Origin: an uncultured Archangium sp.
GTDB taxonomy: Bacteria > Myxococcota > Myxococcia > Myxococcales > Myxococcaceae
DNA: 11,669 bases
Assembly: GCA_946479335.1 (NCBI GenBank)
Contig: CAMLFP010000159.1
Span: forward strand, 1 to 11,669
Direction: 5' to 3'
Shown here: piece after piece, positions 5,883 to 11,669 of the stretch
Layout: each line of letters begins with the position of its first letter
Numbering within the stretch: position 1 is the first letter of the stretch
Program-made: the position numbers and the translations under genes
The notes under the pieces: model-generated
Seen by the model: the letters and a program-made list of their open reading frames with translations, nothing else
Told to the model about the DNA's origin: nothing
The model's database searches: none

Positions 5883-7010
5883 TCAGTACACGGTGAGGCT
5901 CAGCGCCTGGTTCTGCGACTGCAGCACGGAGTCGACGCAGCGCACCGTGAACGGGAAGGTGCCCGTCGCGGTGGGCGTGCCGCTCAGCGACCAGTCGCTC
6001 CCGGCATTCGTCAGCGCCAACCCTGGCGGCAGGGAGGCGGTGCCCGACTGCACCGACCAGGTGTACGGCGGCGTTCCCCCGGACACCTTCAACGGCAGCG
6101 CGTACGCCGTACCCACGCGGCCATCGGGCGCGCCCGCGGTCGCGATGTCGAGCGTCAGTACCAAGGTCTTGATCTGCACGCTGAGTTGCCGGCTGGCGCG
6201 CTGCGGCGGCGAGGCCGAGTCGCTCACCGTCACGCCGAAGGTCACCGCCGCGCCGCTGGTGCTCGGCGTGCCCGACAGCACCCCCGCGTCGGAGAGCGAG
6301 AGCCCCGTCGGGGGCGCGCCTCCGTCGAGGCTCCAGGTGTAGGGCGGCGTGCCGCCGGTGGCGCTCAGCACTTCGCTGTACGCCTGCCCCTGCCGGCCGT
6401 CGGTCAACACGTTGCTCGCCACGCGCAGCAGCGGGCGCACCTCGAGAGAGAAGGGCGTGGTGACGGTCGCGCGCGGCACCGCGTCGTCTTCGACCGTGAT
6501 GGAGAAGGGGAAGGTGCCCGGCGTCGGCGCGGCGGCCGTCGACAAGGTGCCGGTGACGCTCAAGGTGAACCCCGGCACGCCGCCGTCCATCGAGAAGTGG
6601 TGCTGCCCCACGCCGCCGGTGGGCATGAAGTCGACGGCGTACGCGGCCGTCTCGATGGCCGCAGCCAACGCCTGCGCCGGCAGCGCGAGCGGGGGCCCCG
6701 CGTCGGTGCCTGCATCTTCAACACCCGCGTCGTCGTCGCCCGCGTCGGGCCCGGCGTCTTCCACGCCTGCGTCGTGGTCGCCCGCGTCGGCGCCGGCGTC
6801 TTCAACACCCGCATCGTCGGTGCCCGCGTCGTCGGGCGGAGGGCAGTCTTCTCCACACTCGGGCACGCAGCGGCGCGCCTCCGCGAGACAGAGGAACCCG
6901 GTGGGGCACTCACCGCTCGCGGTGCACGGCTCGTAGCGCGAGAGGTCGGGCGCGAAGACGCACGCGCTCAAGCTGGCCAGCGCCACGGCGATGAAGGCGC
7001 GCGCCGTCAC
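5883..7010 (-). CDS. lipoprotein with Cys-rich head, Asp-Ala-Gly linker and He_PIG (putative Ig) repeats
   Basis: A 375-residue lipoprotein, third gene of the caspase operon. The GTG at 7010 overlaps the preceding stop (GTGA) and gives a complete signal peptide with lipobox L14-S15-A16-C17; Val at +2 predicts outer-membrane location. A Cys-rich head follows, with C29, C35, C41, C48, C52 and C56. An acidic linker (about 59-107) is built of 14-residue repeats with the core DAGVEDAG. Three Ig-like segments follow: a degenerate one (about 115-190) and two clear He_PIG copies marked by GGTPPYTWS at 219-227 and 311-319, with LSGTPS/LSGTPT at their ends. The open frame extends far upstream, but that part is an out-of-frame shadow of the two preceding genes. 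Likely a surface binding protein; the ligand is unknown. Translational coupling to the membrane-protein gene is likely. Confidence 0.87.
   Translation of the reverse strand: MTARAFIAVALASLSACVFAPDLSRYEPCTASGECPTGFLCLAEARRCVPECGEDCPPPDDAGTDDAGVEDAGADAGDHDAGVEDAGPDAGDDDAGVEDAGTDAGPPLALPAQALAAAIETAAYAVDFMPTGGVGQHHFSMDGGVPGFTLSVTGTLSTAAAPTPGTFPFSITVEDDAVPRATVTTPFSLEVRPLLRVASNVLTDGRQGQAYSEVLSATGGTPPYTWSLDGGAPPTGLSLSDAGVLSGTPSTSGAAVTFGVTVSDSASPPQRASRQLSVQIKTLVLTLDIATAGAPDGRVGTAYALPLKVSGGTPPYTWSVQSGTASLPPGLALTNAGSDWSLSGTPTATGTFPFTVRCVDSVLQSQNQALSLTVY
6690..6815 (-). repeat. three 42-bp tandem repeats encoding Asp-Ala-Gly linker
   Basis: Residues 66-79, 80-93 and 94-107 of the lipoprotein are three 14-residue units starting DAGVEDAG and differing only near the end (ADAGDH, PDAGDD, TDAGPP). 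The DNA repeats are close, with period 42, and should be prone to slippage without breaking the frame. The strongly acidic linker probably acts as an extended spacer, possibly binding cations (inference). Confidence 0.75.
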
Positions 7011-7705
7011 GGGAGGTCCACCACCCAGAGCACGACGGCGCCCGTCAGCAGCGCGCCCGCGACGCCGAAGAGCACGTTGGCAGCGGTCGCTTCGCTCTTG
7101 CCCGTCTTGAGCTGCGCGTCGAGGCAGTCGCGGTAGCCGGTGCCACCGCCGCCGCAGCCGGTGGTGCCGTTCGAGAGCTGCTGCTGGTGGTGCCGCGCGT
7201 CGAGGCCCAGCGCGACGCCCACGCCGGCGCTGGTCACCGCGGCCGCGCCGAGCGCCAGCGAGGGCCAGCGGGTCTTCTTCGCCGGCGCCCGCGTGTCCCA
7301 CTGGTAGAGGACGCCCAGCGCCGTCGCGAGCTCCACTTCCGCGGCGGTGGCGCGGGCGGTGCGCGTCGCGGTGGCGCGGAGGAGGTCGACGTTGTGGTGC
7401 GCGCCGGCGCCGACGACCACGCCGCTGACCACCTCGTCGGCGTCGAGCGCGGAGAGCTGCGCGGTGACGCACGCGCGATCGAGGCACGGCGGCAGCGCAC
7501 GCCGGGGGAACTTCGCCAGCTTCTCGATGGTGGCCGCGCGTGGCTCGACGCACAGCCCCGGCCGGGAGGTCAACGCGCCGCGCACCTGCTCCTCGAGCGC
7601 GCGCGCCACGGCGGGCGAGGTGGCGAGCGGCTCGAAGGGCGTGACCACCACGCGCACGCACGGCGCGGCCGCCAACACGAAGGTGAGGAGCAGGGGCGAC
7701 GTCAC
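7007..7705 (-). CDS. small exported or membrane protein with TolB/FlgO-like N-terminal domain and two hydrophobic helices
   Basis: A 232-residue protein, middle gene of the caspase operon. Residues 1-15 are hydrophobic (TSPLLLTFVLAAA) and resemble a signal peptide, though lacking the usual basic residues; P15-C16 is not a lipobox. Residues about 17-125 have the alternating strand/helix pattern of TolB-N/FlgO-like domains: RVVVTPFEPL, then PAVARALEEQVRGAL, then the paired-Cys segment C74-x4-C79, then DADEVVSGVVVGAG. Two hydrophobic helices follow at about 149-167 and 210-229, separated by a His/Gln-rich and Cys-containing loop (RHHQQQLSNGTTGC). The GTG at 7705 is 7 bases after the caspase stop, and no other start is available in this frame. 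No Shine-Dalgarno is seen, suggesting reinitiation. Function unknown; perhaps a membrane partner of the caspase or lipoprotein. Confidence 0.8.
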   Translation of the reverse strand: MTSPLLLTFVLAAAPCVRVVVTPFEPLATSPAVARALEEQVRGALTSRPGLCVEPRAATIEKLAKFPRRALPPCLDRACVTAQLSALDADEVVSGVVVGAGAHHNVDLLRATATRTARATAAEVELATALGVLYQWDTRAPAKKTRWPSLALGAAAVTSAGVGVALGLDARHHQQQLSNGTTGCGGGGTGYRDCLDAQLKTGKSEATAANVLFGVAGALLTGAVVLWVVDLP

Positions 7706-7712
7706 GGGGAGG

Positions 7713-8972
7713 TCAGGGCGAGAGGTCCGGCTCCGGGGCGGGGCGCACCGGCACCTCGCCGCTGCTGGCGACGAAGCCCCCGTAGAACGTCGGCCCATAC
7801 GGCGACCCGAAGAGGTGCTCGCGGAAGCTCTGGTCGAGCGAACCACCGCGCGCCGCGGTGCTCGAGGGCGCCCACGCCAGCTGCGCGACGTCGACCAGCT
7901 TGCCGGCGCGCGGGCGCTCGAGCCGCGCCTCGCTGGCGGCGGTGCGCACGAAATACGTCTCACCGGGCGGCAGCGCCAACAGCAACGCGCGCGCGGGCTC
8001 CTTGTTGAAGTCGGCGAGGCGCACGCCGTGGCTGTCTTCGACCCAGTGGTGCCCCTCGACGCCCGCGGGCAACAGGAGGAACGCGTTGCTCGATGGCGCG
8101 GTGAGCTCCGCCAGCGGCGCCGAGCGATCTCTCGCGGGCGGGCGCGCGAACATGTCCACCTTGCCGCGCGGGTCGTCGACCTGCTGGTTGGCGGCGGCGA
8201 CGAACGCGCGCAGCTCGGAGTACTCAATCTTCCCGTCGGCGTTGACGTCGGCCGCGCCGAGCAGCGCGGAGATGACCTCATGCGAGAAGACGCCCGCGTT
8301 GATGGCGGCCCACTCGTGGCTCTCCTGCTGGCTGCTGGTGGAGAGCACCACGCCCACGTCGGGGAAGCGGTCCAGCGAGCGCTCCTCGAGGAACTGCGCG
8401 ACCGCCACCCGCTGGCTCGCGGCGACCGGGAGCCCGCCGCGCTGGTTGACGAAGAAGTACGAGTCGCACGCGTCGATGATGAGGTGCGTGGTGCTGGCCT
8501 GCAGCGGCGTGAGCACCTCCTCGAAGAGCTGCGTGCGCGTGAACTGCTCGCCCAGCAGCGCGATGGAGCCCTCACCCGCGTCGCCGCGCTGCCCGTGCCC
8601 GGTGAAGACGAAGAAGAACACCGGCTGTTTCCCCTCGGCGCGCGCCTGCTTCATCTGCGCGTTGAGCTGGCCCAGCGCCTCGCGCAGCTCCTTGCGGCTC
8701 GGCGGCCGGGTCTGCGCCGCCAACCCGGGGAAGCGGCGCTGCGTGTCGTCGTCGAGCACGCTGAGCAACCGCACCTGCTCCGCCATCGGCTTGAGCACCG
8801 TGAAGTACCGCGCGCCGTCGTCGTCGGCGAACTTGAGGTTCGCCTGCTTCGGGTCGTTGCTCTGGTTGTTGGCGATGATCAGCGCGTAGACCGGTGAGCT
8901 GGCGCCCAGCGAGGCCGCCACCACGAGAGAAAGAGCGAGCACGTGGCGAAGAGTAGCCGGGCGACGAGCCAC
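7713..8972 (-). CDS. exported caspase-like (peptidase C14) protein with EF-hand loop
   Basis: A 419-residue caspase-fold protease with an intact catalytic pair: H126 in FTGHGQRGD and C169 in IIDACDSYF (the DxCxS pattern of the p20 subunit). The fold opens with YALIIANN directly after a signal-like segment (about 1-24: basic start ARRPATLRH, then LALSLVVAASLGA), so the enzyme is probably periplasmic or surface-exposed. An EF-hand loop fits the consensus exactly at 242-253 (DVNADGKIEYSE). The C-terminal ~150 residues look beta-rich and have no recognised family. Caspase-fold enzymes cleave proteins after specific acidic or basic residues; specificity here is unknown. Start uncertain: TTG at 8999 would lie upstream of the likely promoter, GTG at 8972 gives the best signal peptide, and GTG at 8942 would be leaderless after TACTCT (8950-8955). 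First gene of the operon and divergent from the sigma factor. Confidence 0.88.
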   Translation of the reverse strand: MARRPATLRHVLALSLVVAASLGASSPVYALIIANNQSNDPKQANLKFADDDGARYFTVLKPMAEQVRLLSVLDDDTQRRFPGLAAQTRPPSRKELREALGQLNAQMKQARAEGKQPVFFFVFTGHGQRGDAGEGSIALLGEQFTRTQLFEEVLTPLQASTTHLIIDACDSYFFVNQRGGLPVAASQRVAVAQFLEERSLDRFPDVGVVLSTSSQQESHEWAAINAGVFSHEVISALLGAADVNADGKIEYSELRAFVAAANQQVDDPRGKVDMFARPPARDRSAPLAELTAPSSNAFLLLPAGVEGHHWVEDSHGVRLADFNKEPARALLLALPPGETYFVRTAASEARLERPRAGKLVDVAQLAWAPSSTAARGGSLDQSFREHLFGSPYGPTFYGGFVASSGEVPVRPAPEPDLSP

Positions 8973-8988
8973 CGTCGCGGCCCGGGGC

Positions 8989-9018
8989 AATACAGACAAA
9001 AGCCAGCGCTGGTGTCGG
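8989..9018 (-). promoter_or_regulatory. candidate promoter of the caspase operon, with palindrome in the spacer
   Basis: On the minus strand CCGACA (plus 9013-9018) is followed after 18 bases by TGTATT (plus 8989-8994); each matches the sigma-70 consensus at four of six positions. The spacer contains the perfect 10-bp palindrome CCAGCGCTGG (9003-9012), a good place for a repressor or activator. The predicted start of transcription, near 8982, favours the GTG at 8972 as translation start. No GGAAC-type ECF promoter motif is visible on either strand of this divergent region. Confidence 0.35.
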
Positions 9019-9045
9019 TCGGGGCTGGGCGGTAGTCAGCCGCGC

Positions 9046-9675
9046 GTGGGGTTCGACCGGGCGCTTCTGCAGCAGTTTCGGGCCGGCGACGCCGCGGCCC
9101 TGGCAGAGGTGTACCGGAAGCACGCCGACGCGCTCACACGCATGTTGCGGGCCGCGGCGTTCCGCGGGCAGTCGTTCGCGGTCTTGAGGTCATCGATGGA
9201 AATGGAGAACGCCATCGTCGAGGTCTTCACCCGCGCCTTCGAGCCGCGCGCGCGGCAGGTGTACGACGGGCAGCGGCCGTACGAGTTCTTCTTGATGGGC
9301 ATCGCGCGCAACTACCTGCTGGAGCTGCTGCGCAACCGCGAGCGCCCCGTGGGTCTCGAGCTCTCGGCGGAGGTCGACGCGGCGCTCTCGCTGGACCGCG
9401 CCGACGTGCACGAGGAGCTCGAAGATCGCGAGGTCGGTGAGCTGATGGCGCGCTTCCGCGCGGAGCTGGGCGAAGAGGAGGGCCGGCTGTTCGACCTCCG
9501 CTACGTGGAGGGGCTGACCCAGAACGTCGCGGCCGAGCGTCTCGGGCAGACCCGCATCCAGCTCCGGCGGCGCGAGCACAAGCTGCGCCTGCGCGTGCTG
9601 GAGTACCTCAAGGCGCACGGTTACCTCGGCGCGCTCACGCCGACCGGTTGGTCGTTCATCACGGAGCCCACATGA
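9046..9675 (+). CDS. ECF-type RNA polymerase sigma factor with enlarged region 2
   Basis: A 209-residue sigma-70-family protein with regions 2 and 4 only. Region 2 begins with LLQQFRAGDAAALAEVYRKHADAL (7-30), and after an insertion of about 20 residues resumes with AIVEVFTRAFEPRARQVYDGQRPYEFFLMGIARNYLLELLR (56-96), containing the core-binding and -10-recognition helices. Region 4 (about 130-190) carries LRYVEGLTQNVAAERLG and a basic recognition helix (TRIQLRRREHKLR). Region 3 is absent. It directs RNA polymerase to a specific regulon, target unknown. The GTG at 9046 is preceded by TAGTCA at 9033-9038 and no Shine-Dalgarno. Its last codon overlaps the ATG of the anti-sigma gene. Divergent from the caspase operon, a natural candidate target (inference). 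Confidence 0.9.
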   Translation: MGFDRALLQQFRAGDAAALAEVYRKHADALTRMLRAAAFRGQSFAVLRSSMEMENAIVEVFTRAFEPRARQVYDGQRPYEFFLMGIARNYLLELLRNRERPVGLELSAEVDAALSLDRADVHEELEDREVGELMARFRAELGEEEGRLFDLRYVEGLTQNVAAERLGQTRIQLRRREHKLRLRVLEYLKAHGYLGALTPTGWSFITEPT

Positions 9676-10367
9676 CCTGCGATGACGCCCGCGCCGCGAT
9701 GGACGCCGAGTTCGCCGGAGACGCGCCCGCCGAGCGCGCCGCGCCGCTGCGAGAACACCTGCGCGAATGCGCGAGCTGCCGGGAGCGCTACGACCGCCTC
9801 GCGCGCGTCGAGGCGCGGCTCTCGGGCGGCGGGCTCTCGGAGCAGAAGCGCGACGTGCTGCAGGCGTTGATCCTCGCCAGGAGCGCGCCGGTGCCGTCGG
9901 TCGTCGCGCCTCCGCCGCTGGTGCCGCGCCGCTGGGGCCTGCTGCTCGCCGCGGCGGCGGTGCTGGTGGTGTCGACCGTCGCGGTCTTCAGCTCGCGCGC
10001 GACCCGGGAGGACCCCTTCACTCCGCGCGGCGCCACCGGGAAAAGCTGGGGCGTGCGCGCCTTCTGCGTGAGCGAGGGGCACGTCACGGGCGAAGCGCTG
10101 GCGGGCGGCACCCTGGTGTGCGGCGAGGGCGCGCTGGTGCAGTTCACGTACACCGCGCCGCAGCCCGCGACGTTGACCATCTCGCTCGACGGCACCGCGC
10201 AGACCTTCGTCTCCGGGGTGCGGGTGAGCGACGGCACCGACGTCGCGCTCCCGACGAGCACGCCGGTCGGCGCGTGGCTGTCGGGCCCGACGCGCGTGAC
10301 CGCGCGGTTCACCGATGACGCCGGCGGCACGCTCGCCGAGCGCACGCTCTCCCTCACTCCACGCTGA
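9672..10367 (+). CDS. zinc-finger (zf-HC2/ZAS) transmembrane anti-sigma factor
   Basis: A 231-residue inner-membrane protein. The N-terminal cytoplasmic part has C3 and the H29-x3-C33-x2-C36 motif (REHLRECASC) of zinc-dependent anti-sigma domains, which bind and hold ECF sigma factors. A Pro-rich stretch leads to one transmembrane helix (about 88-107, WGLLLAAAAVLVVSTVAVF). An extracytoplasmic domain (about 108-231) ends in beta-rich sequence and has two Cys (C132, C150) that could form a disulfide. The ATG at 9672 overlaps the sigma-factor stop by ATGA, implying coupled, near-stoichiometric synthesis; the open frame extends eight codons upstream, but this start also gives the normal position of C3. 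It probably transmits an envelope signal by release or proteolysis. The extracytoplasmic domain has no recognised family. Confidence 0.88.
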   Translation: MTCDDARAAMDAEFAGDAPAERAAPLREHLRECASCRERYDRLARVEARLSGGGLSEQKRDVLQALILARSAPVPSVVAPPPLVPRRWGLLLAAAAVLVVSTVAVFSSRATREDPFTPRGATGKSWGVRAFCVSEGHVTGEALAGGTLVCGEGALVQFTYTAPQPATLTISLDGTAQTFVSGVRVSDGTDVALPTSTPVGAWLSGPTRVTARFTDDAGGTLAERTLSLTPR

Positions 10368-10382
10368 GGCGGGGGCTCAGCG
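10362..10382. terminator. bidirectional hairpin containing both convergent stop codons
   Basis: CGCTGAG (10362-10368) pairs perfectly with CTCAGCG (10376-10382) across a 7-base loop. The TGA of the anti-sigma gene (10365-10367) sits in one arm and the TGA of the kinase gene (10377-10379, minus strand) in the other. Only nine bases separate the genes, so any shared terminator must use coding bases. No U-tract on either strand. Confidence 0.5.
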
Positions 10383-11669
10383 CGCGCGCTGCCCGTGCGG
10401 CGGCGTCATCGTACCCTCGCGCGTGTCGGTGGTCGGCGGCAGGCGCACGGTGAAGGTGGTGCCCGGGCCGTCGTCGTTGTTGCGCGCGACGATGTCGCCG
10501 AGGTGCGAGTCGACGATGCGCTTGACCACCGCGAGGCCGAGGCCGGTGCCGGTGGCCTTGGTGGTGAAGAACGGCTGGAACATCTTCGCGCTGGCCGTCT
10601 CGCTGAGGCCCACGCCCTCGTCGCGCACGCGCACCACGAGCCACGGCCGCCCGCCCTCGGGAGGTGTCTCGGTCGTGGCGTTCACCAGCACCCGCCCGCC
10701 GCGCGGCATCGACTGCGCCGCGTTGACGATGAGGTTCATCAGCGCCTGCCGCAGCAGGTGCGCGTCGACGGGGAAGGGCGGGAGCTCCCGGGGGAACTCG
10801 GTGAGCACCCGCACGTTGCCGTTGAGCACCGAGAGCGACGCCGCGTCGACGGCGTTGGCGATGATGGGCTCCACCGCCGCCGGCTTCTTCACCAGCTCGT
10901 AGGGGCGCACGAAGTCCATCAGGTCGCCGACGATGCGGTTCAACCGGTCGGCCTCCTCGCCCACCATGTTGAGCATCATCTCCACGTCGCCGTCGTGCCG
11001 GCTGATGCGCTTGATGGTGGTGAGGCAGTTGAAGATGACGCCCAGCGGGTTGCGCACCTCGTGGGCCATCACCGCGGCCAGCTCGCCGACGGCCGCGAGG
11101 CGCTCGTGCCGCACCAGCTCCTGCTGCGTGCGCGCCAACTGGTCGTACGACGCCTTGAGGTCGTCGTAGAGCTGGCTCATCTGCTCGTAGAGCCGCGCGC
11201 GGTCGAGCACGGTGGTGAGCTGCACGCCGAGGATCTCCGCGGTGCGCATCTCCGCTTCGGTGTACGGCGTGTCGTGGTTGCGCGCGAGCGTCAGCAGGCC
11301 CACGGGCGTGCCGTCGATGGTCAACGGCACCACCGCCAGCTGCACGAAGCCCTGTTGGCGCAGCAGCTCGGGGGCGTGCTCCACCTCGGAGACCGACATC
11401 GCCGTCGGCCCGCGCATGCGCTGCAGCCGCGGCGGGAGCCGGAAGCGTCGCCAGCGCTCCACCACCACGCCCTCGGTGCCGTAGGCGTCGCCGGTCTGCG
11501 TGTACTCGCCGGCGGAGTCGCGGCGGTGCAGCACCGCGGCGTTGGTCTGCGTGGTGCTGCACAGCGTGGCCAACGCGCGCGCGCACAGTTCGCGCGAGTC
11601 GAGGCTGGTGCCGGCCGCGGCGAGCTCGTGCACCAGCTCCAGCTCGATGTTGCGGCGGTCGAGCTGCGC
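10377..11669 (-). CDS. GAF-domain sensor histidine kinase, 5' end outside the window
   Basis: 430 residues are visible; the frame stays open to the right edge (AQLDRRNIELEL precedes the first possible GTG at 11633), so the N-terminus is missing. In order: a GAF sensor domain (about 13-160), a coiled linker (ARLYEQMSQLYDDLKASYDQL), a HisKA dimerisation domain with phospho-acceptor H203 (AVMAHEVRNP), and an HATPase domain with N-box (NLIVNAA, N312/N316), G1 (DEGVG, from D350), F-box (FQPFFTTK) and G2 (GTGLGL, 374-379). All catalytic motifs are intact. No transmembrane segment is visible, so in the visible part it looks like a cytoplasmic kinase sensing a small ligand or redox state through GAF. 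No response regulator is adjacent in the window; the receiver-DUF4388 protein is about 7.5 kb away. Confidence 0.92.
   Translation of the reverse strand, partial: AQLDRRNIELELVHELAAAGTSLDSRELCARALATLCSTTQTNAAVLHRRDSAGEYTQTGDAYGTEGVVVERWRRFRLPPRLQRMRGPTAMSVSEVEHAPELLRQQGFVQLAVVPLTIDGTPVGLLTLARNHDTPYTEAEMRTAEILGVQLTTVLDRARLYEQMSQLYDDLKASYDQLARTQQELVRHERLAAVGELAAVMAHEVRNPLGVIFNCLTTIKRISRHDGDVEMMLNMVGEEADRLNRIVGDLMDFVRPYELVKKPAAVEPIIANAVDAASLSVLNGNVRVLTEFPRELPPFPVDAHLLRQALMNLIVNAAQSMPRGGRVLVNATTETPPEGGRPWLVVRVRDEGVGLSETASAKMFQPFFTTKATGTGLGLAVVKRIVDSHLGDIVARNNDDGPGTTFTVRLPPTTDTREGTMTPPHGQRAR

Noticed and set aside
4192..6342. Long plus-strand open frame (716 codons) antisense to the ASH and He_PIG lipoprotein genes
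   Set aside because: Translation is Arg/Gly/Ala/His-rich low-complexity sequence with no domain. The minus-strand frames encode clear lipoboxes and Ig-like repeats, so this is a GC-rich shadow frame.
7011..7661. Upstream extension of the He_PIG lipoprotein reading frame (217 codons)
   Set aside because: It overlaps the membrane-protein gene out of frame and is Arg-rich low complexity; the lipobox signal peptide begins at the GTG at 7010.
7347..8897. 516-codon plus-strand frame opposite the caspase gene
   Set aside because: It is antisense to the caspase catalytic motifs and Arg/Ala-rich without recognisable domains; a shadow.
8973..8999. TTG start for the caspase at 8999
   Set aside because: It uses a rare start codon without a ribosome site and lies upstream of the likely -10 (8989-8994).
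1..11669. CRISPR arrays, tRNA/rRNA genes, insertion sequences, phage genes
   Set aside because: No repeat-spacer pattern, cloverleaf, transposase motif or terminal inverted repeats were seen on either strand.

Overview
The window is very GC-rich DNA from a single bacterial chromosome, with no mobile elements, RNA genes or CRISPR. Several signs point to a myxobacterium (Myxococcota): a small secreted protein ending in a MYXO-CTERM-like tail (GCSS, short hydrophobic stretch, six arginines), lipoproteins with Asp-Ala-Gly linkers and Ig-like repeats, a receiver-DUF4388 (PATAN) protein, and a sigma factor with the extended region 2 familiar from myxobacterial genomes. This assignment rests on protein style, not on a database search.

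Layout. 52-453 (-) encodes a VOC/glyoxalase-fold protein, divergent from a WYL-domain regulator at 556-1242 (+); a direct repeat lies between them. The MYXO-CTERM miniprotein (1270-1563, -) is divergent from a response regulator with a C-terminal DUF4388 domain (1617-2936, +). A strong hairpin (2959-2995) separates that gene from a convergent 913-residue ASH-repeat lipoprotein (3019-5760, -). The next three minus-strand genes form a tight, probably translationally coupled operon, transcribed in the order exported caspase-like protease (7713-8972), small two-helix membrane protein with a TolB/FlgO-like N-terminus (7007-7705), lipoprotein with an Asp-Ala-Gly linker and He_PIG-type repeats (5883-7010). 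Divergent from it are an ECF-type sigma factor (9046-9675, +) and its zinc-finger anti-sigma factor (9672-10367, +), overlapping by ATGA. A GAF histidine kinase runs off the right edge (10377 to beyond 11669, -) and converges on the anti-sigma gene, with a hairpin spanning both stop codons.

The most interesting unit is 5883-10367. A membrane-tethered ECF sigma/anti-sigma pair faces an operon for an exported caspase with an intact His/Cys dyad and a canonical EF-hand loop, a membrane protein and a surface lipoprotein. The inferred picture is an envelope stress or surface-sensing module in which the sigma factor may control, or be controlled by, a calcium-responsive extracytoplasmic protease. 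The sequence shows the parts and the arrangement; the regulatory link is inference.

The only non-coding stretches are short (at most about 120 bases). Positions 1-51 hold only sequence downstream of the VOC gene, with no feature seen. 1243-1269 (27 bases) between convergent stops shows no convincing terminator.
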